From contig JADJUE010000002.1 of the NCBI GenBank assembly GCA_016710785.1, positions 434,001 through 498,000 of the forward strand: a stretch of 64,000 nt of DNA. Reading direction: 5' to 3'. Below are positions 8,000-16,487 of this stretch, piece after piece; positions within the stretch are counted from its first letter, which is position 1; every line of letters starts with the position of its first letter. Source of the DNA: Candidatus Epilinea brevis. GTDB taxonomy: Bacteria; Chloroflexota; Anaerolineae; Epilineales; Epilineaceae. The notes beneath the pieces are model-generated. The model searched no databases, was not told the origin of the DNA, and saw only the letters and a program-made list of their open reading frames with translations. The position numbers were made by a program, and so were the translations under genes.

Positions 8000-8928
8000 G
8001 CGCGCCCGACATGGTGGCCGACAACGGTGTCACAGCCACGCCAGCCCCCCTGCGCGACGACCTGCTGCTCTTGGTCGACGGTCATTCCATGGCCTTCCGG
8101 GCCTACTACGCCCTGCCGCCGACGCTGACCAGCCCCGCCGGCGAGCCCATCCAGGCCGTCTACGGTTTCCTGGGGATGCTCTTCCGGGTATTGGAACAGC
8201 ACCGCCCGCGCCTGCTGGGCCTCACCTTCGACCAGGGCCGGCCCTTCCGCCATGATCTCTTCGACGCCTACAAGGCCGGGCGGGAGGACATCCCCGAGGA
8301 CATCGGGCAGCAGGTGACGCAGCTCAGGCGGCTGCTCACGGCCATGAACGCCTTCCAGGTGAGCGGCGCGCCCTTCGAGGCCGATGACTACATCGCCACC
8401 CTCACCCAGCAGGCCGTGGACGCGGGGCTCGAGGTGCTCATCCTCAGCGGCGACCGCGACCTCTTCCAGCTGGTGGGGCCGCGCGTGCGCGTCATCTACC
8501 CCATCAAGGGTGTCCAGGATGCCGCGATCTACGATCCGGCCATGGTCGAGGCGCGTTTCGGCGTCCCGCCCCGGCAGTTGACCGACTGGAAGGCCCTGGT
8601 GGGCGACAGCTCCGACAACATCCCCGGGGTCAAGGGCATCGGGGAGAAGGGCGCGGCGGGGCTGCTGCAGCAGCACGGCGACCTGGACGGCATCTACGCC
8701 GCACTCCAGCAGTTACCGGCGGGCATGCGCGCCAAGCTGGAGGCCGGCCGCGATCTGGCGCGCCTCAGCCACAGCCTGGCGGCGCTGCGTTTCGATGCCC
8801 CGACCGACCTGGATCTGGACGCCTTGGCCTGGCGCTACCCCCGTCAGGCGGTCACCGACCTGATGCGTGCCGAGTTCGGCTTCGAGAGCACCATCAAGCG
8901 CCTGCCGGCGGCCTGGGCCGAGGACTGA
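7996..8928 (+). CDS. stand-alone 5'-3' exonuclease (Pol I N-domain-like)
   Basis: 310 residues matching the 5'-nuclease domain of DNA polymerase I without polymerase domains. Metal-binding acids appear in LLVDGHSMAFRAYYAL, LTFDQG, FEADDYIATL, LSGDRDLFQLV and GDSSDNIPGVKGIG; the last includes the helix-hairpin-helix for DNA. It should remove RNA primers or flaps, or act in repair. GTG 7996 overlaps the preceding stop; ATG 8011 is an alternative. It is convergent with the DUF1003 gene. Confidence 0.9.
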   Translation: MSAPDMVADNGVTATPAPLRDDLLLLVDGHSMAFRAYYALPPTLTSPAGEPIQAVYGFLGMLFRVLEQHRPRLLGLTFDQGRPFRHDLFDAYKAGREDIPEDIGQQVTQLRRLLTAMNAFQVSGAPFEADDYIATLTQQAVDAGLEVLILSGDRDLFQLVGPRVRVIYPIKGVQDAAIYDPAMVEARFGVPPRQLTDWKALVGDSSDNIPGVKGIGEKGAAGLLQQHGDLDGIYAALQQLPAGMRAKLEAGRDLARLSHSLAALRFDAPTDLDLDALAWRYPRQAVTDLMRAEFGFESTIKRLPAAWAED

Positions 8929-8935
8929 CCCGCGT

Positions 8936-8956
8936 CGGGGCCTGAGTCAGGCCCCG
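8936..8956. terminator. bidirectional hairpin between convergent genes
   Basis: Perfect palindrome CGGGGCCTGA-G-TCAGGCCCCG between the exonuclease stop (8928) and the DUF1003 gene, whose own TGA (8949-8947) lies inside it. There is no T-tract. Confidence 0.5.
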
Positions 8957-9360
8957 TCCGCCTTCGTGACATGGGCGTGGATCTCCTGGGCCAGGCCATG
9001 GATGGCCTTGGTCAGCTCGGTGTTGAGGTGCAGCTCGGCCTCTTGCTCCAGGAAATCGTGGTCGGCCTTGCGTTGCGCGAACTCGGCCTGGCGGTTCTGG
9101 CCGATCATCACGAAGGTGGACAGGAAGATCGCTTCCAGCGACACCACCAGGGTGAGCTTGGGCCAGGGATCGCGCTCGACCGCCAGCATCCACACCGCGA
9201 AGAGGATGACGTGGATGTACACGAACTTCATCGAGCCCGCGAACCGGGTGATGGCGTCCGCCACCCGGAGTTGAATGTCTTCGCCCCGCCGCTTGTTATG
9301 CGCGACCACGATGGGATGGTGCTCTGGGCGACTGGGGGCGGGGGCCTTGCTGGCGGTCAT
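8947..9360 (-). CDS. DUF1003 family membrane protein
   Basis: 137 residues: a charged N-terminus, two hydrophobic helices (FVYIHVILFAVWML, then LTLVVSLEAIFLSTFVMIGQNR) and a charged, coiled-coil-prone C-terminus, the DUF1003 layout. The family signature around SLEAIFLSTFVMI is clear. The function of the family is unknown. Confidence 0.85.
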   Translation of the reverse strand: MTASKAPAPSRPEHHPIVVAHNKRRGEDIQLRVADAITRFAGSMKFVYIHVILFAVWMLAVERDPWPKLTLVVSLEAIFLSTFVMIGQNRQAEFAQRKADHDFLEQEAELHLNTELTKAIHGLAQEIHAHVTKADGA

Positions 9361-9409
9361 GGCTGGCTCCTGGGCTTGGGTACCGTATCAGGTGCGCCGC
9401 CGCCGAGTC

Positions 9410-9437
9410 CCCCCAGCCCGTCGCGGCGGGCTGGGGG
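9410..9437. terminator. hairpin downstream of the helicase gene
   Basis: CCCCCAGCCCG (9410-9420), 6-nt loop, CGGGCTGGGGG (9427-9437), just after the helicase stop on the minus strand and before the DUF1003 start region. G+C-rich stem without a clear T-tract. Confidence 0.45.
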
Positions 9438-9451
9438 AGGGGGCGTTCGGG

Positions 9452-12016
9452 TCAGCGCCGCCGGCGGCTCAGCGACCGTAGCCGATCTACCACCGAGGTC
9501 TCCTTGTTCAGCCAGGCCAGCACATCGTTGCCCGACGGCTTGGCCCAGGACGGCGGGGTGACGTCGTAGTCGAAGCCCGGCGCCTGCACCCGCGGCAGCT
9601 GGCGGCCCAGGGCCGCCTCGATGCGCGAGATCATCGGCTCGTCGCCCAGGGTGACGAAGCTGTAGGCCTTGCCCAGAGACTCCGCCCGCGCCGTGCGGCC
9701 GATGCGGTGGACGTACTCGTCGATGCTCTGCGGCACGTCGTAGTTGACGACGTGGCTGATCTCTTCGATGTCCAGTCCGCGGGCCGCCACATTGGTGGCC
9801 ACCAGCACGCGAACCTGATGCGACTTGAGGGCCGCCAGGGCCTTCTCGCGGTCCACCTGGGTGCGATCACCGTGCATCAGGGCCACGGAGATGCCGTCCT
9901 GGCGCAGCTTGCGCGCCAGCACATCGGCGTCGATCTTGCGCTCGGTGAAGATCAGCACGCGGTCCATGGTGGCGTCGGTCTCCAGGAGATGCACCAACAG
10001 CGGGGCTTTCAGATGCCGACCCACCGGGTACAGCCGCTGGTCGATGCTCTCCGGCGGCCTGCGCCGCGCGATCTCGACCGTGCGCGGCTTGCTCTGGAAC
10101 TCCAGGGACAGGGATTCGATCTCCGGCGGGAAGGTGGCGGTGAAGAGCATGGTCTGGCGCTGGCTGGGCAGCTGGCGGATGATCGCCCGGACATCCGGCA
10201 GGAAGCCCATGTCCAACATGCGGTCGGCCTCGTCCAGCACCAATACCTCCACCGCGTCCAGGACGACGTTGCGCCGGCGCAGATGGTCCAGGATGCGGCC
10301 TGGGGTCGCCACCACCACGTCGACCCCGCGGCGCAGGTCATCGGTCTGCTGGCTCATGCTGACGCCGCCGTAGATCGTCGCCACCCGCAGGTCGGTATGG
10401 GCCGCCAGGCGCTCCGCTTCCAGGGCCACCTGCACGGCCAGCTCGCGCGTGGGGGTCAGGATGACCATGCGCGGCCGGTTTCCGGGCCGCTCGCCGGACA
10501 GCAGGCGGGTGAGGGACGGCGCCACGAAGGCCAGGGTCTTGCCGGTGCCCGTCTGCGCCAGGCCCACCAGATCTTCGCCCGAAAGGGCCACGGGGATGGC
10601 CTCCACCTGAATGGGCGTGGGGCTGCTGAAGCCCAGGTCGGAGATGGCATGCGCCACCCGTGGATGCAATCGCAGGGGAAGGAAGGTCTCGGGACAGGGA
10701 CGGCCCTCGTCGTCCCAATGGGCCTCCGCTTCCGGATCGCCCGGCAGCTCGTCCTCGTCGTCTTCTACCAGGGATTGCGATTCGGCGCCGGCTTCCGTGA
10801 CACCGTCGGCTCCGCGGCGACCGCGGCGGCGGCGGCGGCGGCGCCGCTCGCCTTCCGCGCTCTGCTCGGTCTCGGTCTCGGCCTCCGCGTCGGCGCCGGC
10901 CTCGACTACCGGTTCATCAAGGTGGGCCAGGGTCAGCGGTACCGCTGTCGTCAGCGCGGCGGCGGTGGACGCGGCCCGGTCGGCATAGGCCGACGGCCGA
11001 TCCGTCGCGGAGTCCGCAACGCGGCTGCTTCCGTCATGGCTCGGCGGCGCCAGCTGTGCCGGCGGCTGGTACGCGGCCGGCGCGGCCGGCTGCGCCTGAG
11101 GCCGGTTCGGGGTCGGCGCAGCGGGCTGCTCTCTTGGCCTGTCCGCATTCACCAGGGCGATCGACACCAGGACGTCGTCGCCGTCTTCCGCCGCTGGATG
11201 GCCACCGGCGGCGGACAGGAGCGGGCGACGACGGCGGCGACGACGGCGGCGCCGCGGCTCCGCCGCGCTGCCGTCCTCCTCATCCATGTCGTCTTCATCG
11301 AGGGCATCGATCGGTTCGTCGGCCGCCATGCCGATCGCCGCCGCACTGACCGTCGCCGGAGCGGATGCCGCCACCGTCGCGACGGGCTGGGGTATCGGTT
11401 GGGCAAAGGACTGAGCGATCGGTTGGACGATCGGCGGAGCGATGGGCGGAGCGACCGGTTGCACGATCGGTTGCACAACAGGCTGGACGACCGTCTGCGC
11501 GTCCGACTTCGCGACGATCGGCGTGACCTGCTGTGCGGCCGGTGATGCAAAGGGAACCGCCGGCTCTGCGTCCGTGCGGGGCGCGATCACCGTTGGCGCC
11601 GCCGTGCCCAAGGCCGGAGCGGCCAGGGCAAGAGCGTCGCGGATGAGCGATTGCAGGAGCAACTGCTGAACGCCGGAGATGCGCAGGCCCAAGACCGAGC
11701 CGCCATCGAGGTCGTGGCTGGTGCTGATGGACGGTTGGGCGGGCAGCGGCCGCTCGTCGGCGGCCTTGAAATCGGGCTTGAAGCGCACGGCCAGGACATC
11801 GGCCTGGGGGTTGTAACGGTAATAGAGCGTCTGATCGTCCGAAAGTCGAAGTTCTTGATGCATAAAGCGGTTGAGGGCAGGTACAGTTGGTTCTGGCACC
11901 ACGGTGATCTCTGGCCCGGGCCCGATGCCCAGGCTGCCTTTTGGGGCCGCGTCCTGCGGCTGATAATCCCGGCTACGGCCCAGCGAGCGCCGCCTTGAGC
12001 GGTGCGCGAGCCACAT
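9452..12016 (-). CDS. DEAD-box RNA helicase with long disordered N-terminal extension
   Basis: An 854-residue RhlE/CshA-like ATP-dependent RNA helicase. The core starts near residue 455: Q-motif PTPIQ, AQTGTGKT, PTRELAVQ, TPGRIL, DEAD (near 592), TATF, then VATNVAARGLDIEE and HRIGRTAR. Before it lies an unusual 450-residue extension: a short beta domain near residues 52-125 (YYRYNPQADVLAVRF), resembling DUF2283, then Pro/Gln/Val repeats, acidic runs and two Arg tracts. Such regions suggest RNA binding or condensate formation. The start is uncertain: ATG 12016 gives 854 residues, ATG 11863 gives 803 and begins right at the beta domain. Neither has a strong ribosome site. Confidence 0.9.
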   Translation of the reverse strand: MWLAHRSRRRSLGRSRDYQPQDAAPKGSLGIGPGPEITVVPEPTVPALNRFMHQELRLSDDQTLYYRYNPQADVLAVRFKPDFKAADERPLPAQPSISTSHDLDGGSVLGLRISGVQQLLLQSLIRDALALAAPALGTAAPTVIAPRTDAEPAVPFASPAAQQVTPIVAKSDAQTVVQPVVQPIVQPVAPPIAPPIVQPIAQSFAQPIPQPVATVAASAPATVSAAAIGMAADEPIDALDEDDMDEEDGSAAEPRRRRRRRRRRPLLSAAGGHPAAEDGDDVLVSIALVNADRPREQPAAPTPNRPQAQPAAPAAYQPPAQLAPPSHDGSSRVADSATDRPSAYADRAASTAAALTTAVPLTLAHLDEPVVEAGADAEAETETEQSAEGERRRRRRRRGRRGADGVTEAGAESQSLVEDDEDELPGDPEAEAHWDDEGRPCPETFLPLRLHPRVAHAISDLGFSSPTPIQVEAIPVALSGEDLVGLAQTGTGKTLAFVAPSLTRLLSGERPGNRPRMVILTPTRELAVQVALEAERLAAHTDLRVATIYGGVSMSQQTDDLRRGVDVVVATPGRILDHLRRRNVVLDAVEVLVLDEADRMLDMGFLPDVRAIIRQLPSQRQTMLFTATFPPEIESLSLEFQSKPRTVEIARRRPPESIDQRLYPVGRHLKAPLLVHLLETDATMDRVLIFTERKIDADVLARKLRQDGISVALMHGDRTQVDREKALAALKSHQVRVLVATNVAARGLDIEEISHVVNYDVPQSIDEYVHRIGRTARAESLGKAYSFVTLGDEPMISRIEAALGRQLPRVQAPGFDYDVTPPSWAKPSGNDVLAWLNKETSVVDRLRSLSRRRR

Positions 12017-12183
12017 CCGGTGCGGTGTCTGCCCCCCTTGGGCTTCCTTTCTTGCGGCCTAGATGATAGCGCTCCGGTCGGCAATTGGCACGCCTTGACC
12101 AAGGCCGCGACCCTGAACCGTAACCGCGCATGCCACGAACCGGCCCGGCGGCCGGCTCCACCGGGTAAGACATGGTCGGGGTT

Positions 12184-13509
12184 TCAGGGCGCTGTCGGTG
12201 ACCTGAGCCAGCGTTCCTCCGCCGTCAGCGGCCCGTCGAGGGCCTCCAGAAAGGCCACCAGTGATTCCTGCTCCCGCAAGGTCAGAAGGAGCGGCTTCAG
12301 ATCCGAATGCCCCAACAGCGGCACCGGACCCGCGTTGTAATGCGCCACCACCTGCGCCAGGTTCTGGAAGCGGCCATCGTGCATGTAGGGCGCCGTGCGG
12401 CTGACGCCGCGCAGGCTGGGCACCTTGAAGGCCCCGGGCAGGGTGTCGCCCACGCTCTTGACGTAACGCAGCTCCGCGCAGTCCCGCGTCTTGTCTGCGT
12501 CGCTGTGCGTTCCCAGGCAGTTGAAAGGGTCAGCCAGCAAGGCGAGCACACCCGGCTCCCGCCCCAGGTCCACGGCCGGCCGCAAGGACCTCACGTCGCT
12601 CGACAGGCCGGCCAGCAGCGGCAGGCCGATGTTGTGGAACTCATCGTTGGTCAGCCGCGGTCCATTGTGGCAGTTGATGCACTGCGCCTTGCCGATGAAG
12701 AGGGCCAGACCGGCCTGGGCCTGTTGGTCCAGGCTCTGTGCGGCGGCTTTGTCTTCTCCTCGCTCCAGGGCGTCCACATAGCGGTCGAAGGCGGAGGGTC
12801 CCGGCTGCAGCTTGCGCTCATAGGCGGCGATGACCTTGCCCACCTGGGCGAAGGCCCGGTCGATGGTGACCCGATCCTCAGGCTGCATGCCTTCCCAGGC
12901 GGTCATGGCCACGGGGTCGTCGGTCCGCGGAGCGGCGATGGCCGGGAAACGCGCCCCTTCGTCCAGCTCGGGAAAACTGCCGAAGATCCGGCGCAGGTCG
13001 GCCCCGTAAACCCGCCCCACGCGCCGCACGATCTCCGTGCGGGCCAGGCCCATCTCCAAGGGGTGTTCCATGGGCTGTAGCGCTTGTGACCATTGACTGT
13101 CCGTCCGGCCATCCCAGAACTGCCACGGGCTAAAGGCGGTCCCCACCACCGACGGCGTGTGCCGTTGCAGCCGGCCGATGCCCTCGCCCAGCGGCAGGCC
13201 GTCGGTGAAGCGTAGCGCCGGCTGATGGCAATGGGCGCAGCTGATCTTCCCGTCGGCCGACAAGCGGGGGTCGAAGAAGAGTCGGTGTCCAAGCGCCGCG
13301 GCCTCCGGCCGGTCGGCCACGCTGTTGGATGGGTCGGGAGGCAGGGGAGGCAGGCTGGCCAGGCTGAGGCCCCGCAGGGTGGCGCGCTCGGCCGCGGTCC
13401 ATGCCTGTTGTCGGCAGGCGGTGACCGGCAGCAGGAGGGTCAGCCCGGTCGCGGCGGCGAGGGTTCTGGCCACCAGGCCGGGCCGCGAGGCGGGATGCGT
13501 CGCCGGCAT
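12184..13509 (-). CDS. di-haem cytochrome c peroxidase / MauG-like lipoprotein
   Basis: 441 residues with a lipoprotein signal (hydrophobic LAAATGLTLLLP then TAC). Two c-type haem motifs, CAHCH and CINCH, and the family segments GHRLFFDPRLS, WDGRTDSQWSQA, DEFHNIG and PSLRGVSRTAPYMHDG are present. Members reduce hydrogen peroxide with electrons from small cytochromes, or oxidise protein side chains as MauG does. The ATG (13509-13507) overlaps the stop of the upstream YtkA-like lipoprotein gene by one base (TAATG), indicating coupled translation and joint work outside the membrane. Confidence 0.92.
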   Translation of the reverse strand: MPATHPASRPGLVARTLAAATGLTLLLPVTACRQQAWTAAERATLRGLSLASLPPLPPDPSNSVADRPEAAALGHRLFFDPRLSADGKISCAHCHQPALRFTDGLPLGEGIGRLQRHTPSVVGTAFSPWQFWDGRTDSQWSQALQPMEHPLEMGLARTEIVRRVGRVYGADLRRIFGSFPELDEGARFPAIAAPRTDDPVAMTAWEGMQPEDRVTIDRAFAQVGKVIAAYERKLQPGPSAFDRYVDALERGEDKAAAQSLDQQAQAGLALFIGKAQCINCHNGPRLTNDEFHNIGLPLLAGLSSDVRSLRPAVDLGREPGVLALLADPFNCLGTHSDADKTRDCAELRYVKSVGDTLPGAFKVPSLRGVSRTAPYMHDGRFQNLAQVVAHYNAGPVPLLGHSDLKPLLLTLREQESLVAFLEALDGPLTAEERWLRSPTAP

Positions 13510-14048
13510 TACGGCAGGACCAGGGGCAAGGTGGCGCTGTCGCTCTCGCCATCCGGGGCGGCGACGTCCACATAGATCTCCCAGTCGCCACGCATCTGGA
13601 ACTTCATGCCTTCGACACGGTAGTCGCCGCCGCCGAGGTCGGCGGTGACCTTGGGTTCGGTGGGCATCCCGTGCCGGTGTGCCGGCATGCTGCCGGAGAC
13701 CTTGATCGTGGCGCCTTCCAGAGGCGTCCCATCGGCGGTCTCCACGTGCACCGTCCAGGCATGCATGGTGTTGATGGGCACCGGGTCCAGGGCGCTGCGG
13801 AAGGCCACGCGGAAGATGCCCCGCCCGGATGCCACCGGGCCGCCCGCTGACGGGCCGGCCAAGGGCGCCGTGGTGGCGGCGGGGAAGCCGCTGGCGGCAT
13901 TGCCCAGCTCGGGTGTGGTCGAGGCCGAGGTCGCGGCGACGGCGGGGTCCACGGTGGGTTCCGGAGCGGCGGCCCGGCAAGCGGCCATGGCCAGGGGCGC
14001 CACCCCGATGAAGAGGAGCGGGATCCAGATGCGGCAATGCGTTGGCAT
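13509..14048 (-). CDS. YtkA-like domain lipoprotein
   Basis: 179 residues starting MPTHCRIW, with a lipoprotein signal ending LAMAAC. A GGAGG sequence lies 8 bp upstream of ATG 14048, which decides this start over longer frames. After a Thr/Ala/Pro-rich linker, residues about 75-165 form a YtkA/FixH-like beta sandwich (MHAWTVHVETADGTPLEGA, GSMPAHRHGMPTEPKV). The His/Met-rich stretch could bind copper. It is first in a two-gene operon with the di-haem peroxidase, so a redox or metal-supply role is plausible but unproven. Confidence 0.75.
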   Translation of the reverse strand: MPTHCRIWIPLLFIGVAPLAMAACRAAAPEPTVDPAVAATSASTTPELGNAASGFPAATTAPLAGPSAGGPVASGRGIFRVAFRSALDPVPINTMHAWTVHVETADGTPLEGATIKVSGSMPAHRHGMPTEPKVTADLGGGDYRVEGMKFQMRGDWEIYVDVAAPDGESDSATLPLVLP

Positions 14049-14284
14049 GATCGGATGCCTCCGAAGGGTGGGGCGGGTACCGGCTTGCCGCCGGAGCGGA
14101 CCGGATGGGGACAGGCGCAACAGGCGGCCCCGCCGCGCCCGTCCTACAAGTATATTCCAGCGGCCGGACCAGTCAGGTCTGGATGCGGTCCGGGAGCCTC
14201 GCCGGTCGACGGCTGCAAACCACATCGATGCGTTGGGACCACGGTCCGGGCTTGTGTCAACCGCCGAAGTCGTTTCGGATCTCC

Positions 14285-14293
14285 TGCTACAAT
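14285..14293 (+). promoter_or_regulatory. extended -10 promoter of aroE
   Basis: TGCTACAAT, an extended -10 box, ends only 9 bp before the aroE ATG at 14303. No Shine-Dalgarno sequence follows, so the transcript is probably leaderless or nearly so. No good -35 box is present. Confidence 0.6.
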
Positions 14294-14302
14294 CCAGCCA
14301 CC

Positions 14303-15181
14303 ATGTCCGACCACTACGCGCTCATCGGCCATCCCCTGCGCTTCAGCTTGTCACCGGCCATCCAGGTGGCCGCGTTCCGCGCGCTGGGCCTGGACGCCGA
14401 CTACGTCCTGCGCCCCACCCCAGCCGCCGCCTTGCCGGCCGAGCTCGACGCGCTGCGCGACGGCCGGTTCTGCGGTGCCAATGTGACCGTGCCTCACAAG
14501 CGCGCCGCCCTCAACCTGGCGGAAGCAGCCGGCGACCTGGCCGTGGGCCTCGGTGCCGCCAACACCCTGGTGCGCGAGCCGGACGGCAGCCTGCGCGCCG
14601 AGAACACCGACGCGGCGGGCTTTGCCGCGCAGCTGGCCGGCCTCGGTCTGGCTGCCGGCGCGGGGCGGCGGGCCCTCGTCCTGGGCGCGGGGGGAGCGGC
14701 ACGGGCCGTCGCCTACGCCCTGCTCGAAGCCGGCTACAAGGTGACCGTGGCCGCGCGGAGCAGCGCCCAGAGCGCCGTGCTGGCCGCCACCCTCAACCGG
14801 CTGCAAGGCGGAGCGGACCTGTCGACCGCCTGGCTGCAGCCCGAGCATCTGGCGATCGCTCTGGCCGGCGCGGATCTGTTGGTGAACACGATACCCGAGA
14901 GGGCCGCCGACCACGAAGACGACAAGCCCCTGCCCCATGGGCTGCCCTTCGGCGACCGCCTTTCCGCGGTCATCGACATCGTCGCCTGGCCGCTGGAGAC
15001 CGCGCTGGTGCGCCGCGCCCGCGCTGAGGGTCGTCTGGCGGCGGGTGGCCTGGACATGCTGCTGGGTCAGGCCGCCGCTTCCTTCCACCTGTGGACCGAC
15101 CGTCCGGCGCCGCACGAAATCATGCGCCAGGCGGCGCTGGAGGCCGCGGCGCGGCGCGCCGCCGCGGAAGCCGGGACCTGA
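14303..15181 (+). CDS. aroE: shikimate dehydrogenase
   Basis: 292 residues. NADPH-dependent reduction of 3-dehydroshikimate to shikimate. Substrate-binding residues are in GHPLRFSLSPAIQ, ANVTVPHK (catalytic Lys) and ENTDAAGF; the NADP fold has LVLGAGGAARAVAYAL and the C-terminus has GLDMLLGQAA. First gene of aroE-aroC-aroKB, 10 bp before aroC. Confidence 0.96.
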   Translation: MSDHYALIGHPLRFSLSPAIQVAAFRALGLDADYVLRPTPAAALPAELDALRDGRFCGANVTVPHKRAALNLAEAAGDLAVGLGAANTLVREPDGSLRAENTDAAGFAAQLAGLGLAAGAGRRALVLGAGGAARAVAYALLEAGYKVTVAARSSAQSAVLAATLNRLQGGADLSTAWLQPEHLAIALAGADLLVNTIPERAADHEDDKPLPHGLPFGDRLSAVIDIVAWPLETALVRRARAEGRLAAGGLDMLLGQAAASFHLWTDRPAPHEIMRQAALEAAARRAAAEAGT

Positions 15182-15191
15182 CGGCGCGGCC

Positions 15192-16487
15192 ATGAGCTTG
15201 CGCTTCCTGACCGCCGGGGAATCACACGGCCCCGAGCTGACCGCCATCCTGGAGGGCCTGCCGGCCGGTCTGCGCCTGGACCAGGCCGGCTTGGACGGCA
15301 TGATGGCCCGCCGTCAGACCGGCTTCGGCAGCGGCGGGCGGATGAAGATCGAACGTGACGCCGTGCGGATCAGCGGCGGCCTGCTGGCCGGCCTGACCAC
15401 CGGCGCCCCGCTGGGCCTCACCGTGCCCAACCGCGACCATGCCGGCTGGCGCGGCCGTGATGTGCCGCCGATGACCATCCCGCGGCCCGGCCACGCCGAC
15501 TTGAGCGCCGCCATCAAGTATGGCTACCGCGACCTTCGCGCCGGCCTGGAACGGGCTAGCGCCAGAGAGACGGCCGCGCGCGTGGCCGTCGGTGCCGTCT
15601 GCGCCCAGCTCTTGGCGGCCTTTGGCGTGGAGCTGCTGAGCTACGTGACGGCGGTCGGCCATGTCCAGCTTGCCCTGGATCTGGGCGTGGACGCTGCCGA
15701 GCATCGCGCGCGCGCTCATGCGGCCGAGGCGGACGCCCTGCGCTGCCCCGACCAGGCCGCCGGAGCGGCGATGCGTGAGGCGGTGGCCCAGGCCGTCCGC
15801 GACCGCGACACCTTGGGTGGTCTCTTCGTGGTGGCGGCTCTCGGACTGCCGCCCGGTCTGGGTAGCCATGTGCATTGGGACCGACGGCTTGGTGGCCGCC
15901 TGCTGGCGGCGGTGGGCAGCATTCCGGCCGTCAAGGGCGTGGAAATCGGGCCGGCCTTTGCCAATGCGTCGCTGCCCGGCACCGCGGTGCATGACCCCAT
16001 CGAGCGCACGGCGGCGGGAGAACTCAGGCGGCGCGGCGGCCGGGGCGGGGGCCTGGAGGGCGGCATCACAACCGGCGAGCCCCTGGTGCTGCGGGCGGCC
16101 ATGAAGCCCATCTCCACGACCCTGACCCCCTTGGATTCGGTGGACCTGGCAACGGGCGAGACTGCGCCCACGAGGTACGAGCGCTCTGATTTCTGCGCCG
16201 TTCCCCGCGCGGCCGTCGTGGCCGAGGCCATGCTGGCCTTCGTGCTGGCCGACGCGTTTCTGGAGAAGCTGGGTGGCGACCACCTGGACGAGCTGCTGGA
16301 GCGTCTGGGCCGGCTGCGCCAGAGTCGCCTGACCGATCTGCCGATGGACGCCACGCCTTGGCGGCCTTGGCCGGATAACGATGATGAACCTGTGCCAGCC
16401 GATTCGGACTCCGCTGACTCCGCAGCCGACCCTGCCGCAGCCGACTCCGCCGCCGATCCCGCTACCGACGCCCCGCATGCCCTCTGA
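15192..16487 (+). CDS. aroC: chorismate synthase
   Basis: Converts EPSP to chorismate with reduced FMN. The 431-residue product starts RFLTAGESHGPELTAILEGLP and has GRMKIERD, RPGHADLSAAIKYG and ERASARETAARVAVGA (Ser/Arg/Glu of the FMN site), plus the late FDPTRYxRSDFCAVPRAAV-like block. Beyond the usual end (about residue 380) it carries a repetitive Ala/Asp/Ser/Pro tail of about 35 residues, whose DNA also contains the overlapping start of aroKB. Confidence 0.95.
   Translation: MSLRFLTAGESHGPELTAILEGLPAGLRLDQAGLDGMMARRQTGFGSGGRMKIERDAVRISGGLLAGLTTGAPLGLTVPNRDHAGWRGRDVPPMTIPRPGHADLSAAIKYGYRDLRAGLERASARETAARVAVGAVCAQLLAAFGVELLSYVTAVGHVQLALDLGVDAAEHRARAHAAEADALRCPDQAAGAAMREAVAQAVRDRDTLGGLFVVAALGLPPGLGSHVHWDRRLGGRLLAAVGSIPAVKGVEIGPAFANASLPGTAVHDPIERTAAGELRRRGGRGGGLEGGITTGEPLVLRAAMKPISTTLTPLDSVDLATGETAPTRYERSDFCAVPRAAVVAEAMLAFVLADAFLEKLGGDHLDELLERLGRLRQSRLTDLPMDATPWRPWPDNDDEPVPADSDSADSAADPAAADSAADPATDAPHAL

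Noticed and set aside
9707..11545. 612-residue plus-strand open frame opposite the DEAD-box helicase
   Set aside because: Antisense shadow of a G+C-rich gene; no family motifs, His/Gly/Arg-rich composition, and the minus-strand helicase is unambiguous.
16381..16476. upstream start for aroKB
   Set aside because: It would add about 32 Pro/Thr-rich residues read from the aroC tail in another frame; the 16477 start places the P-loop normally.
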